A stretch of 64,000 bases of DNA from Colias croceus. Lineage: Eukaryota; Arthropoda; Insecta; Lepidoptera; Pieridae. Each line of letters opens with the position of its first letter. Within the stretch, counting starts at the first letter, position 1. The notes beneath the pieces were generated by a model. It searched no databases and was not told where the DNA came from. It was given only the letters and a program-made list of their open reading frames with translations. The translations under genes and the position numbers were made by a program. The stretch is from NCBI RefSeq assembly GCF_905220415.1, contig NC_059568.1, forward strand, positions 10,850,001 to 10,914,000. Direction: 5' to 3'. Shown piece by piece: positions 20,912 through 33,707 of the stretch.

Positions 20912-21480
20912 GATATTGTCTACAAATAATCAATAACTCAAAACGCAAATTCCTGAACAAAATTAATAAATAAAAAAACAAAACATAGTGAAAACGGAAA
21001 CTTAAATCACACAAACCCATAACACGTAAAGTCTTCAGTTATTTCAATGATTTATCACAATACATCATGTAGGTAAAGAGTGTGATTTTTTTAACACACA
21101 CCGGATGAAGCGCGAGTGCAAACAGCGACTGATCTTTTTATTTACAGTAGGTAGGTACATCTGAAAACTGAAAACTACGCACCGCTTGATACGTGTATTG
21201 ATTTCTAGGGAAGGATGCACTCTGATTGACGTTCAGGAATCGAAAGATGCCTTTATATAAGCTTTATGAAAAACAAAAATATAATTTAAAGTTCTATTTA
21301 AAAAAAAATTCTATGTTAATGTTTTTTAGTAACACATCCTTCAATAATTCCTGTAATTTATTACAATTAATACAAAACATAGAATTTTTTTTAAATATTT
21401 AGATAACCCTGTGGGATAACCGATATTCCTTATCGACTAATATCGATTTTCCGCATTCGTCTTTCTCGATAGTTTTGCTG
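20912..21480 (-). promoter_or_regulatory. Upstream region of Ack-like (putative promoter/5' UTR)
   Basis: The DNA directly upstream of the Ack-like ATG. A pair of ATCGA-type motifs (TTATCGACTAATATCGATTT near 21430) resembles the insect DRE element (TATCGATA), often found at broadly expressed promoters. A short hairpin around AAAAAATTCTATGTT (arms near 21300 and 21385) interrupts the region. No TATA box or start site can be assigned. Confidence 0.35.
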
Positions 21481-22033
21481 AACGTCAAATTAAAGTTGTC
21501 AATTTTTCTTCTACTACTATGTTGATTACCATCTTATATTACCATCATTTTAATCTGAAATAAAAATTATATTCATAACTAAATAACACAATAACCTTTA
21601 GTAGGCTGAATAAAAAGCTTCATATAATTGTCGTGGCTAATTATATCATAGATTTGCTCATTCAAATTATTGATCATTTCATGAAATGGTCGCATTTCAT
21701 GAAATGCATTTCGTTGAATGTCTATTGGCCACATCATGATGTGGTTTGAGCAGATTGTTTCTCGATATGGGCAGCTAAACGCGTGTTTTTTTCATGAAAT
21801 GATCAAAATTATAAATTAATGATATTGTGAAGTAGCTTCATTAATTAATGGTAGAGGCGCTGTAAGCGCTGTGTTTATGTGTGAAGATATGAATTTATTA
21901 TTCGCAGTTAAAAACTTCATAATTCATTTAATTACAATATAAAGAAATTTATAACTTTCTTCATATTGTAATTAAATGCTATAGCAAAGAATTTACGACG
22001 AAAAGGTACTATGGAAACTGCGGATATCTTATA

Positions 22034-22650
22034 CTAGATTTTCGCCTGCGGCTTCACCCACGTTTTCAAAGGAAAACCCGCATAGTTCCCATTCCCGTGG
22101 GATTTTCGGGATAAAACCTATCCTATGTGTTAATTCAAGTTACCCTCTACAGGATGTCCCATTATTGGTATACTAAGCGCGAAGGCACTTGTAGTTTTGC
22201 ATACACTGATCACGTAAAAAATACAAACAACAAAAATACGTCAAAAAATTTTTGCCAAATTTTTCCTGAAAATCCATGTTTTCTTCTCTAGCTTCGCGCA
22301 GCCAGCATGTACCGCTTCTCTAATGTGAGCATTTTGTCTATGAAAACATAATCTGAAACCTTTCTGAAACGATAGCTCACGTGCGGGTGGCAAAGTTGGG
22401 CGGGTTGCTTGTTATATTGAGAGTGCATAGAGTTTTAAGCATTCATCTATTTGAAAAATATTGCGTCTGGAATTTTATAAGTATTTTTTACGTACCACTC
22501 AGCGTATGCAAAACTATAACTTCCTTTGAGCTTAGTATACCAGCAGTGGGACACCCTGTATATGTGTGCTAAATTTCATTGTAATCGGTTCAGTAGTTTA
22601 TGCGTAAAAACCATACATACAACCTTTCCTCTTTATAATATTAGTATATA
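22034..22650 (-). mobile_element. Helitron split by a nested MITE
   Basis: On the minus strand it ends CTAG before T (22034-22037) with GCCGCAGGCGAAA as the 3' hairpin region. The other end reads ACTAATATTATAAAGAGG. The conserved text CATTGTAATCGGTTCAGTAG sits at about 22575. The body is interrupted at 22149-22562 by a MITE with ends TACAGGATGTCCC / GGGACACCCTGTA. Confidence 0.65.
22149..22562. mobile_element. MITE with TACAGGRTGTCCCA ends, copy 1
   Basis: Inverted ends TACAGGATGTCCCATTATTG and TACAGGGTGTCCCACTGCTG, both running into GTATACTAAGC. The interior matches the element at 53754-54151 in inverted orientation (shared GCTCACGTGCG, AGCATTCATCTATTTGAAAA-like and TTCTTCTCTAGCTTCGCGCA-like blocks). 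Nested in a Helitron. Confidence 0.75.
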
Positions 22651-22753
22651 TATATACATATTATATAGATTCAAGAAAAAATACGTCTAAATCCTATAAC
22701 TATATTTATGTATCCCATAATAATATATATTTTAATTATTGATTCTTTACTAA

Positions 22754-22896
22754 AAAGCGATTCGCTTCTGGCACTCGCCGGCCGCTGCCGCAGCATGCTC
22801 GCTCGGCTCGTGCATCGTTTATCAAAGTCTAACCTAACCTGTTTCCTATTACAAAAAACGATTCGCTTCTGGCACTCGCCAGCCGCTGCCGCGGCA
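22754..22896. repeat. Pair of 42 bp direct repeats, 101 bp apart
   Basis: CGATTCGCTTCTGGCACTCG followed by CC(G/A)GCCGCTGCCGC occurs at 22758 and 22859 with only a few differences. GC-rich in an AT-rich setting; function unknown. Confidence 0.6.
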
Positions 22897-23129
22897 CTAA
22901 TTTAAATAACAATAAAAAGCTCTTAAAATATTCTAATTTTTTAAACATTTTGTTGACTTACTATATTTTATACGATCTGGCCAAACGTGGATGACAAAAT
23001 CGTGAAACATTGATAATTTAACGATCTGGTCAAACTATGTTGGCCACGATGAAATGCGACCATTTCATGAAATGAGAAATCTACGATATGGTCACAACTT
23101 GGTCACAACCAAGGTCACAATACTGTGGT

Positions 23130-24476
23130 CACAACATAGTCATTAGTAGGCTGACAGCTCTGACAGTTTGATTGGTTCGACTAAACTTTGACTAAAATGT
23201 AAAGCATGAAATGAATTTAATTTAATTTGTTTATATTTAATTAAATTTCGTTCAAGTACCTTATGATAATAAATCACGATATGAGTGTGTTATAAAAATA
23301 TCTAGAAATTAGAAACAACGATCATATTCTTAACCTAATTTCTTAACTATATGCAGCTAAATATGTACATAGTGCTGTACTCGAATCGATTTTATTGTTA
23401 ACTCTTTTGACCTTTTGACATTGTGAATTCATTCGATTCCTAAAATGAATATTTAATCAGATTTGTACTTTGATAGAAAAAAAAAAATTCCATTCGCTAC
23501 TTTCTTAAAATATCTAATTATTTTTGTAAAATTGGTAAATGACTGTGTGAGTGACTTAGGTTAGGAGAATTTTTATTTTTATTTTAGATGTGGCAACCAC
23601 CTGAGATTTGCAAATATGGCGTAGATTTCTACAAAATGCAGTTGGAGATACCTTTAATTGTCAATTCTGATTCTTAATACAAACTTATGAAATGCATTTT
23701 CAATAAGACGCATTGTAAAAGTAAAAGTGATACAGAGAACTGTTAATGTGAATTGTGAATTGTCGCTATGTAGGTACAAAACTTATATTCTTATAATCAA
23801 AGCAAGATTATGTTTTCCTCGTAATTTAAAATTTTTAGTAAACATTAAATATTTAACAGAAAAATAGGTATATCTAATATTAAGTAAACTTTAAAACAGA
23901 CTTCTTATAATATTAGTTTTGTCAAGACTTCTATTTTTGTAAAAGAAAATTATTTTAAAAGCTTTTGTCAACATAAATTAATGTATAATTAATAGTTGGT
24001 TGTAGATTCCCATATCATTGTATATTTATTTAATATAATAATTATAAGTAAGTTCGGAGGTAACCTATTTGTATCATGAGACTTTTAACACATTGTACAT
24101 TTATGTGTCAGTTATGTTTGTATAAAGTTGTAATCTGAATTTAAGTTAAGGACTTAAGCCTGTATTTGTGTCACCTGAGAACTGTTGTTTGTGTGCTCTC
24201 TACATTCCACGACCATCATGCTGTGTGTTGGGGTAAGTCATTTATTTTATCTATTATTCTAAAATATGTAAAACCTTAATAAGGTAAGAGTGTCTTTTTT
24301 TTGTACATAAGTGTTTTTAATCATGCTGATGAATGGAGCTTACCAGCTCCAATCTACCGATTATGCTGATTTGTAATGCTATTTCGTTTGCAGTCTTCAT
24401 TAAATAATTAATAGTTTAACCATTTTGTTGTTACATACGCACTATGACTTTTCTTTGAGCTTCTTTTATAATATGA
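23130..24476. other. Gene-free AT-rich stretch
   Basis: No protein, RNA gene or repeat border recognised. AT-rich DNA with homopolymer runs only. Confidence 0.4.
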
Positions 24477-24667
24477 CTAGTGGTTCGCCCCGGCTTTGCC
24501 CGTGGTACCTACATGTTTACGTTTTTTTTTCATAAAAACTTGAGAGATAGCTCTCAAGTTGGATCGAACTGCACATGGTGTACAAATTTTATTATAATCG
24601 GTTAAGTGGTTTAGGTGTCCATTGAGGACAAACATTGTGACACGAGATTTATATAACTATATTAAGA
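24477..24667 (-). mobile_element. Non-autonomous Helitron, diverged copy
   Basis: On the minus strand it starts TCTTAATATAG after A and ends ...GGCGAACCACTAG before T, with the same GGGCAAAGCCGGGGCGAACC 3' region as the copies at 532-703 and 37550-37722. The interior carries its own CTTGAGAG...CTCTCAAG inverted motif. Confidence 0.7.
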
Positions 24668-26489
24668 TTAAGATAAGAATTTTTTTAGATAGTGTTAATC
24701 ATCATCAAATTAAAATGTCTTTTAATATCTCATTTAATAGTTTCTAAAATAAATAAAACAGTTTCAATATTTAAGATTTCTCTTTAGATATAAAAAATAG
24801 TTATTAGGCAAAAATATTGACACTAAAGCAAGTTTTTGCAAAAATTAAATATAATTTGCGACCAATGAACCTGATGGTGATTGGTATATATAATCAATGC
24901 TATTTCATACTTACTTTTTGTACCTAATACATTGTGTGTTTTTTTTTTCAACAAAAAAACTTCTTAAATCTAGGCATTCACAAATTGAAAAACTTTATTA
25001 CAAAATTAAGTATGGAATATTTACCAAATAACATATTAAAGATTTTCTATTTAGACCACTATTTACCATTATACCATTATTTTTGAAACTAAAAAATTAT
25101 AGTAGTATTTGGACAGGGAACATAACCAATTGGAACAGGAAGAGAAAATGTCACTGGCCAAGTGCGATTTTTTGGTTTTCTTTGGCAATGTATTATCTCA
25201 AATAATTTAGGAAAACCTTCAATCTTTTATCATAAATAGGAAACCATGCTTTGAAAATGATTTTGACAGTTTGTTAAAATTTTAATTCAATTTATTGTTT
25301 AGATATTACACATATATTTTTTTAATAAACAATTAGTAATTACATTACATTCCTGTAATTACAATGTTATACTAATTCGATAAACAATACATTTCTTGAA
25401 CAAAGAAACATTGTAAAACTATACTTGATATGATGTTTTTTTTATAAAAAATATTTTTCGAAAACAGGAATTCAAACCCTAAATTCTCAAATAAGCAGTA
25501 ATTGAAATGTTTGCTCATGTATTTAAAACGTCGTATCGTCGTATCGCATTCATCATATACAAATCAATATCTATTGCTTAGGCAATTTACCTTCCTACAC
25601 CTTCGTTTTGCACTGAGGTTCTTTTCCTCTACACATGTACACATCATTAGTCAAGATCCGCAGAAATCGCGACGACATGATTTCCGTTTCCGATGGTATC
25701 CTAGGCAGGTGATAGTTAATAGTTATTTTCGTAATGCATAGAGCAATCGTGAACTGGTTAAATTCTTAAGATGCTAACATAGATATTATACCAAAATATC
25801 CATATAAAGTTTCTCATACGAGACCATATCAGGGTCTAACATATACATATCAGAACAGCAACTTTGAATGACTTATAAATAAATGAAAGCAATCTATAAG
25901 AGAATGAAATGCAATCAACTAAGTAACTATTCATTAAATGTCTCATCAACATTTAAATAAACTTTTTAATTAATAGACAGACAAATTAAAAAGTTAAATG
26001 CTTTCTACTTTTCTACGTTTTTCTTACGTAATATTGTTAGCTTGTTCGCCGTACTCCGTAGTATCACTGTTTCCATAAGACGAAAATTCCTGCACAATTT
26101 ATTATTCTCCAAACTTGATACTCGTTGAATATACCCAAAGGAAATAACTAGTCTTTTCAGGACATTGCTTGTCGCATACCTACACACAAAGTTATACGCC
26201 AAGGGAATAAAGTGACATCTTCTGTGAGAACTCGTGATAAAAATGTTCCCATTTTTTGAATGAATAAAATAGTATGTATGTTACCCATCCCGTGAATGTA
26301 TGAAATGTAGTGTTTGTAAAGATACTCTGGGACAGTGGTGGTTACCAAGATAATTAGTGAATGATCCTTTTCATGACGAGATCGGTAATTCACTGTTTAC
26401 TTTTATCATGCAACACAACAATTTGGTAATGTTCATTATTCGAGCGAATAATGAATATTTTAAGACTTGGAATGGCTAGATTACTATTA
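24668..26489. other. Gene-free AT-rich stretch
   Basis: No gene recognised. The open frames at 25502-25741 (plus) and 26005-26393 (minus) show no known domain and are probably chance. Confidence 0.4.
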
Positions 26490-27256
26490 AGCGGATTACC
26501 TCACAGACCGCCAGGCGACAGGCCGCGCCAGGGGCCGTAGACAAAGTAACAATTAAAAAACGATAACGAAGTTAGAAAAGGCAAAAATGTATGGGATTGA
26601 CATACGCCGCGTTAGATCACGTGGTCTATCTAATGTCAATCCCATACATTTTTCCTTTTCTAACTTCGTTATCGTTTTTTTAATTGTTACTTTGTCTAAG
26701 GCCCCAGGTACTGCGCCGCCTGTGTAGGCCTGTCGCGATCTGAAATGAACGTTCCCACAGCATGTGTCGGCCTGGTGAAGCCAGTGGACGGTCATTCTAA
26801 CATGTTAAGTGATACAGAGTAGGTAGACATCAAATTTTATTTTTTAATTTTTAATTCCACGATAGGGATAGTTCCATGTGTTAAGTTGATTTTTATTCGT
26901 AACCACGAATCATGGACATCATTTTTGTTTTTGTGTTGAGGTGATGAACTATTCCATAGCGCTGGTTCATTTTGGTATAGAGTTAAAAACTCGAAAACAA
27001 GCTCGTTCGTCCCCTCCATCAGTACGTGTACGCGCATGCGATGAAATGAACGATTATAACCGACGCAGACGCGCGGATACAGGCCGCGACAGGCAGAATC
27101 GCGCCGCGCCGCGCCTTTGAACTTACCGACTTCCGATGGATCGAACGGGCGTCATCAGGCCACCACGGGTCTTATCTTATGCGCCGGTTCCCATGGCCTG
27201 TCGGTCTGGCCTGGCACGGTCTGATCTGTGAGAAATCAGGCCGTGGGAATCCGCCT
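26490..27256. mobile_element. TIR element with TTA target site (Harbinger-like guess)
   Basis: Ends AGCGGATTACCTCAC and (minus) AGGCGGATTCCCACG with TTA just outside both, fitting a TWA 3 bp duplication. GC-rich subterminal regions with repeated CAGGCC/GGCCTG motifs. A perfect hairpin MITE (26538-26698) is nested near its left end. No transposase remains. Confidence 0.6.
26538..26698. mobile_element. Hairpin MITE, about 65 bp arms, nested
   Basis: Arms starting TAGACAAAGTAACAATTAAA and their nearly exact inverse flank a short centre that itself contains TTAGAT...ATCTAA. Almost the whole 161 bp can fold into one stem. Young by arm identity. Confidence 0.75.
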
Positions 27257-27484
27257 TTAGGTTGACCACTAAACGTGCCAGAACCGAATTCTGTCTATTT
27301 TACTTGGATAGTACGGCTTGGGAGTTATTAAAATTATTATAATTCGTCATTTGTTTTTTGTTAAACTTTCCCGCTTTTCGAACAAGCACTGTCATTTTTT
27401 AACATTCACTTAAATTGTAAATCGCTAAATATACGATTTACTGTAGGTATATCCTTTGTGTATGTTAAAATTCATCGGTGTATG

Positions 27485-28507
27485 TTCGATTAAGAGGAGG
27501 CTCCCTTTCTCATTTCTGGCACTGAGAGACCGGTTACGGTACTAGACGCTAATTCAGGCGTAATAAAGTTGAATATCGCGTGCGCTCTTTGATCGCGTTC
27601 GAGCTCGAAAAGTAAGTCTCAATTCTTATTTCGTTTATAACTAAAGTAGGTAATAATTGATCTTAGACCAGACTCTTAGTGGAGTTTCGTTTGCAAAAAT
27701 AGCGGACCTAAATCTGACTTCTGATATAAATTGTATAGATCCCAGACATCCTATAGACAGATGTTGCCAACCAGTTTTGTGGTCCCCCTCTCCCCACCCC
27801 GTTAATTAAATATGGCATACAAAGAAAAAAAAATAAAAATTTCCAAAACATGCCGTGTGGGGTATCAAATGAAAGAGCTTATTGAGTAGATCACGAATAT
27901 ATAGCATACTATAACATTTCTTACACTTTCTCTAAGATTCTTTAGAAAATTTACGAAAATGCTCCATTTTTGAGTTAACTTTAAACCACTATAGATTGAA
28001 AACTCATGAATATATTTTTTAAATTATTATTTTAAATAATTAACAATAGTCCATTGTTTACGATTCAATAGTTCGTACAGTGAAATAGTTGCATGGGGGA
28101 GTGGGGGCAGCATTCAAAGATGGCGAGTATATTTTCAAGTTTATGCCAGAAATAAAGGCCTAATACAAAAATATCGGTGTCAGGGCTTAGAATAATAATT
28201 ATCTCTGCAATATGGCAGAACATTCTTGAATCAGCCTCTGTGTGATTAGATTTCAAATCGGTAACTTCAGTGAAAGTTGCGCCTTCCAATTTAAAACATT
28301 TTGTGGGGTCATCACACCACATACATAAAGCTCACTTATTACTTAAACAAAAATGAATCGAGCGAAAATGTTACAATTACGTAACTGTATTGTAGATCGA
28401 AAGAAAAAGACACACTAATCATATACTAAAGTTCCATTTTGATTGTATGTGTGCCTGTTTCAGAATATGTATGAAAATTCACATAAAATTTAGGGAGCTT
28501 CCCCTTA
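27485..28507. mobile_element. TTAA-flanked element, copy B with internal segment
   Basis: Ends GAGGAGGCTCCCTTTCTC and (minus) GGGGAAGCTCCCTAAATTT inside TTAA on both sides. The terminal parts match copy A at 13055-13514 closely, but copy B has about 560 bp more inside, including a protein-coding remnant at 28065-28322. Copy A may be a deletion derivative of this form. Confidence 0.75.
28065..28322 (-). pseudogene. Remnant of an uncharacterised transposon-linked protein (acidic SPDTD motif)
   Basis: An 85-codon open frame containing LKSNHTEADSRMFCH and IIIILSPDTDIFVLGL. The pair SNH-EAD-R ... SPDTDVFVL is seen in a family of uncharacterised, often transposon-linked animal proteins; the acidic spacing suggests a PIN/FEN-like nuclease fold, which is inference. 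Fragment only: no start, no C-terminus, inside the TTAA element. Confidence 0.5.
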
Positions 28508-28795
28508 AAGCATAAATTAAGGTGCATCTGAATATTCACTGATATAGGATAAAGTTTGATATGAAATAAAAATATTTGTAGCTACTTACTAAAATTATTC
28601 TTTGGGTATTCACTCAAATTTAGCAAGCAAATTTAAAATTTATGACTTATTCAAGAGACATAATATTGTATTGGTCTAAAATTCTACTGGTTTAATGTAA
28701 ACCATTTGTAAATGGTTCCAATTTTGCCCACCATTTTAAATCATAACTCATAATATCAATAAAAAACTGTTACCGGTATAATAAGCGATTTTAGC

Positions 28796-29005
28796 TTAAG
28801 AGGCCTACACCACCGAAACTAGCGCCACCGAACATTTTATTTTTTTATTCCTTAACCAGATCAAATTTAAAAAATCTAGCTCGGTACTTTGCTAGTATAT
28901 TACTTGTAGTATTTTTGGTATTACTTTTCATTATTTTGCATTCGGTAAATTAGGAGAACTTTTGATTACCGCCAAAAGTGGCCAAAAGTGGTGTAGTCGC
29001 CTTAA
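28796..29005. mobile_element. Short TTAA-flanked MITE
   Basis: TTAA at both borders, with ends GAGGCCTACACCACC and (minus) GGCGACTACACCACT. 210 bp, AT-rich inside. A different family from the 13055/27485 pair although it uses the same target. Confidence 0.6.
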
Positions 29006-29129
29006 TGGCTACCCGCATTAATTCCCGCACCCTTCCGTCGGATTTGTTACTATAATGTATAATTAAGTATAATTGTTATAGCGACTGACTGACTACTGAC
29101 TGACGTCTGACTACAAGTAAGTAGACAAA

Positions 29130-29430
29130 TTTGCGTGAAAATGGTTGTCGGTTCGGTGCGCGCCTCGCAAGAGCATGTGGACGATGAAGGATTTGGGGCT
29201 CACAGGCCATCGGCCACCGGCCACACAACGTTGCCACCGGCATATTTCCTGTAGGTACGTTTCATACATTTTATATGGACTCGCCGCACACGGCACACGG
29301 TTGACACTGGTGGCCACCACACGCTACACACTTTAAACTTCTCTTGGCAGCGCATGTGGCTGTCGCTGGTGGCTCGTGTGCGGCGATACTTGTTCAAGGA
29401 TGGGTACGGCTCGCAGTGCGTGTAGTGAAT
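29130..29430. repeat. GC-richer block, probable transposon fragment
   Basis: A sharply GC-richer segment with repeated CGCACACGG/GGTGGCCACC-type motifs and overlapping open frames on both strands. No domain can be named, and the borders are not visible. Confidence 0.35.
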
Positions 29431-32400
29431 GTTGGCCATTATAGTTAGTGTATTGCAATATACGTAGATACTTTTAATAATTTTCAGGCTAGGCATATAT
29501 TTTCTAAATATTTTTGACCTAAAAATTCCCAAAAATCTAAATAAACTAGTTTTTACATAAAATATTTTGAGGATTATTTTGAATCTCAAACCACAGAATA
29601 CTTAATGGCATTCATGGGCTTGTCGGTAAAACAGTTTTATATTATTTAGTTACCCATATCTATTGATATAGTCTTATTGGTAACGATTCGACATATCTGA
29701 TAACGTTAAATACCCATAAACGAATATATTCGATATGCATTGAATACAGATATTAAAACATTATTCTTAAGATTAATTAGTAGTGTGGTTAAAAGAAATA
29801 ACCGCAATGCTTTGTATTCAATGCACAATTTTTTTATTTTTTGTTGTAAAAGCAATAATATCTCGGCGTTTATATAACAAACAAAAAGAAATGATTATAA
29901 CGCGCAACGTTACTGCATTTTTTATCGTGGAAAAGAGGAGCATCTTAAAAGCTCTAGTGTTAAAAAAATCTAGTAACTTAATTTTTTTTTACCTAGATAA
30001 ATATATTAAGAACTTAAAAGTAATTGTCTTCATTGTTTTATGGTAAACCAATTAGTGACCAATAGTTACGTATTTGGAGCAATTTTACGCCCATTTATGT
30101 ATAATAATAGGTTGAAACCTTTTCTATCAATTTTGCGTCGTAGATATCTATATTCCCAAGAAACCGCTCCTTCAATGTAGCACTCTAACTACATTTTACA
30201 TACACATTGTGCACTAAACTTGTACGTTTTCATTTGTAGGTAAACATTTTTCTCATTCTCCATCCATTTCATCAATAAATTTTAATTTAAACCCCATTTA
30301 AACTTTTTCCGAATTAAAAATATATATTTAAAATAATCTCAATGAGTACCCTCATTGAGATTATGTTAAATATATATGTATTTTAAAAGATGAAAATTAA
30401 GGCAAAGTCAATCTATTATTAATTTTGTAGGTAGATGTTTTATTAGCCTTATTACATAGGTAGTGGGATACTCTGTGTACCTGTGTACTGATGATGCCTT
30501 CGATTTTGTAAAAGATGCAATACTTAAACGAACTGATCAGTAGTTATCACTTATTAGTATGTGTCCAGAACTCTTCCAATTAACATTAGTTAAGCTCTAA
30601 AAAATCTATTTACATTCAGCATATTCATTCAAAAAGTAAAATAATATTTTGACCTTGACTGAATTTACAGTGTTAGTCACCAAGTCAAGTTAAAATTTTT
30701 GTTTACCTCCATTTCTATTAATTTCTTTCTTTAACATAATATTATAAGTGTTATTCAGTAATTGAATACAATAGGCCTCATAACTAGGTACTTAATGGGT
30801 CCAGTCCCTGATCTGGGGTTTATAATTAAATATAATTATCAAAATATTAATCTATAACTATTTGCAACGTTAAGAGTAAACAGAATTAGTTATGTAGACA
30901 ACATGTTATGAAATGTATAATTTACTTATATATACCAATATTAATCATCATAATATTAAAAAAAATATTATTCACCAAAGCAATGATAGTTCTTAATTGT
31001 ATGTGTATCCATACAATTGTATGAACTGTATAAAATCGATAGCACAAGAAATGCTCCAACTGAAAACCTAGTTTATATCTTGCGGAAAGGCTTACGTACT
31101 AAAATAAATCTATGTCTTAAAATAAATTTACTTTGAAAACATTTCAAATTGTTTTATATTGAATTGAAGGAAGAAAATGTTTATAGAAAGTAAATTAAAT
31201 AGATTTAAGAAATAATTCTTTGAAAATTTTCGCGATTTTCATACGTTACCATAAACTTAAACGATATTTCACCTATATAACTAAAATATAATTTAACTAA
31301 ATTAAACAACGTTCACTTCACAAACAACGACAATTGTAGCATATAAATTGACCTTTGATGTTATTTGTTATAACTATTGAGAACAAACTTGTTAAATATA
31401 ATTATTGCAGGTAGAGCTTTCGATTAATTAATGTTATTGCTCATTATTTTGGATCAGATTCATTCATATAATTGTATTCAAGTATTTCTCTCGAATATCT
31501 TCAAATACTGATGTAGCTTTATTGTGTGTTCTTATTATAGACAATAGATGCCTGAGATTCTAAAAACCCAGAATCTATTTCTAAATTACGTTAACAGTTC
31601 ATTGTAAATTGTAACGACCTAAAAGACTTTAGTTGAAATATGAAAAATAAAGGGCGTCGCCTACGTCGAAAACTAATATGAATTATTCGTTTTAAAATGT
31701 ACGAATTATTTCGTAAGTGATAGTGTACAGTAGTACGTTAGTAAACAATCTTTGTTTATTTTTACACTGTATGTATTTCCCGCCAACGATTGATTGAAAT
31801 GCGTTGCTTTCGCTTTACAATGGCCTCACATGATACAAATTTTATTACATAAATAATAACAGTTTTAGGAACGTTCAGATAATCACTCATAACGTAAAAT
31901 AAAAGTGCGTGGCTGTAAAATGTTTACGTTGTTAAAACCTAATGTTCTTTTTATGATCATTAAGTTTACTTGAAAGAAAACTATAATGGGTTTTAAATAT
32001 CGGATATTTAGGATGTATGAATAATGAGTACCTATCGGCGAAGTATTGTTTAACTTAAAAATAAAATATATTAAGTCCAACATTTGGTTCTCAAGATAAT
32101 TTAATTAAACGTACATACGGCTCAAATGTAAAAGAAATGGTGATGTTGAGTTGAAAATTGTAAATAGATAGTTTAGAAATAGGAGCATTGTCTGGCTCAG
32201 TGACGACTACATGGAAATTATTTTAAGGCTCAAGCGAGCTCTAAAAATAAATTGAAATGTGATGTCATGAAACCCGTGGTACGTACTCCACACGCGCCCG
32301 TGTATGACATCAGTGTTGTCCGCCACAGTCATACGCTCCGACTCTAAATTATCATGAGTGTTCTCACCTCTCATAATGATTCACATGATTTTTATATTCT

Positions 32401-33700
32401 TCCAGTCTACAAAAATGAGCTTGATTATTATTGGCCCCTTGTAAATAATTTTAATATTCCCACGAGGTTGGTTATGACTGTCGTTGTGGTCGTTTCTTTT
32501 TTTTGTAAAAAATGTCAGAGTACGTTAAATAGTCTTAAATAATAAACATAATGAATTTATAGTTCGTGTTATTATAGCTCCTTTTCTTTACCATTGAAAA
32601 TCATCACTATTTTTATTGGTTTGTTTAAAGTTTAAACAGTGCTTTGTTTGAAATGCGTGGGTAATAACAGTAATCCATATTTAGAATATTTAATTAACTA
32701 CTTGATATTTTATTACTCACGTCTAATGTCTATGTCATTACGTTGCACCGACGTCAGTAATTGCGACACATTCACTAGTATAAAGTATACTATAATTATG
32801 GTGAATATAAACTTGAACGTTCACTTTTAATGAACGCTCTAGTGAATTCATTTTTTAATAGAAAATTCGTACTCAATTAAGTTATGAATATGTCTCTTTT
32901 CCGAGCATGGTCGATATCGACCATTAGGTAGGTACTGTTCTGTATTTTTGTACACTTCTTACAAATTCATGTTCAATAAATAACCTTGAAATAATTTCAA
33001 TTGCAATCGGTGCAGCTTATTTGGAATATTATTTCAAATAATTTCGTGTAGTGGAATAACATGTAGTGTTGAACAATAATACCATTTTGAAATCAATTTG
33101 TATCACAATGTCACAATATAACTGTGTATAAATAATGTTACTCTTTTCGAGCCTACCACCATTGATCAGTGTCAGTATTATCATGGTCCATTCATTTCCA
33201 ACGTAGTTATGGATGTCTCGAAGTAAATCCCGTCGATGATGTCGGATGTGACCTGGCCTGCAGCCAGTCAGTAAAGACAGCGTGTGACTCCATCGTGACG
33301 CCGTATATTTTTCATGTAGCTAACATCAGACGCGTATTGGTGCCAACTGTAAAGTTCAAATCATACATTTGGCAAGTATCGGCCGTGTATGCCATGCTTG
33401 AATCGATCCTAAAACGATTAAGAAGAATCAGGTGCAAGGTGGCGAATGATCTGATCTCGTTATTTTGGTTGTTGAATGGAATATTATGTCCGTTCAACAA
33501 TTTTCTTTCCCGTCGCTAGAAATCAGCTTTACTGTAAACAATATGCGACGCTTCCATTAGGGTGTTTTCCGTTGCTGTCGCATGTGATTCATGTCTGTGC
33601 ATAAATAGACCGGATCACGATTCAGAGTGCATTTATCATTGTATCCTTAACTTATTTGTTACTTGATGAAATGTTTTCATAAAACGATTTTATTATTATC
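29431..33700. other. Gene-free AT-rich stretch
   Basis: No gene recognised. A plus-strand open frame of 116 codons at 33169-33519 (start MSVLSWSIHFQRSYG) has no recognisable motif and no splice or promoter support. One short hairpin is listed separately (30334-30365). Confidence 0.4.
30334..30365. repeat. Perfect short hairpin
   Basis: ATAATCTCAATGAG and its exact inverse around a 4 nt loop. The pairing extends imperfectly outward through AAATATATATTTAA-type flanks (about 30318-30382), giving a stem of roughly 30 bp. Confidence 0.6.
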
Positions 33701-33707
33701 TATTGCT

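Larger units (their letters stand above)
21674..23077. repeat. Inverted pair of a palindromic repeat (possible TIR element)
   Basis: TTTCATGAAATGGTCGCATT at 21674 recurs inverted at 23050-23077, and nearby text (GGCCACATC / GTGGCCAACAT) is also shared. The outer borders are not clear, so this could be one transposon with a nested Helitron or two separate fragments. Confidence 0.45.

Noticed and set aside
33169..33519. 116-codon plus-strand open frame
   Set aside because: No recognisable motif, no splice signals or promoter, AT-rich surroundings. Long frames of this size are expected by chance in 64 kb.
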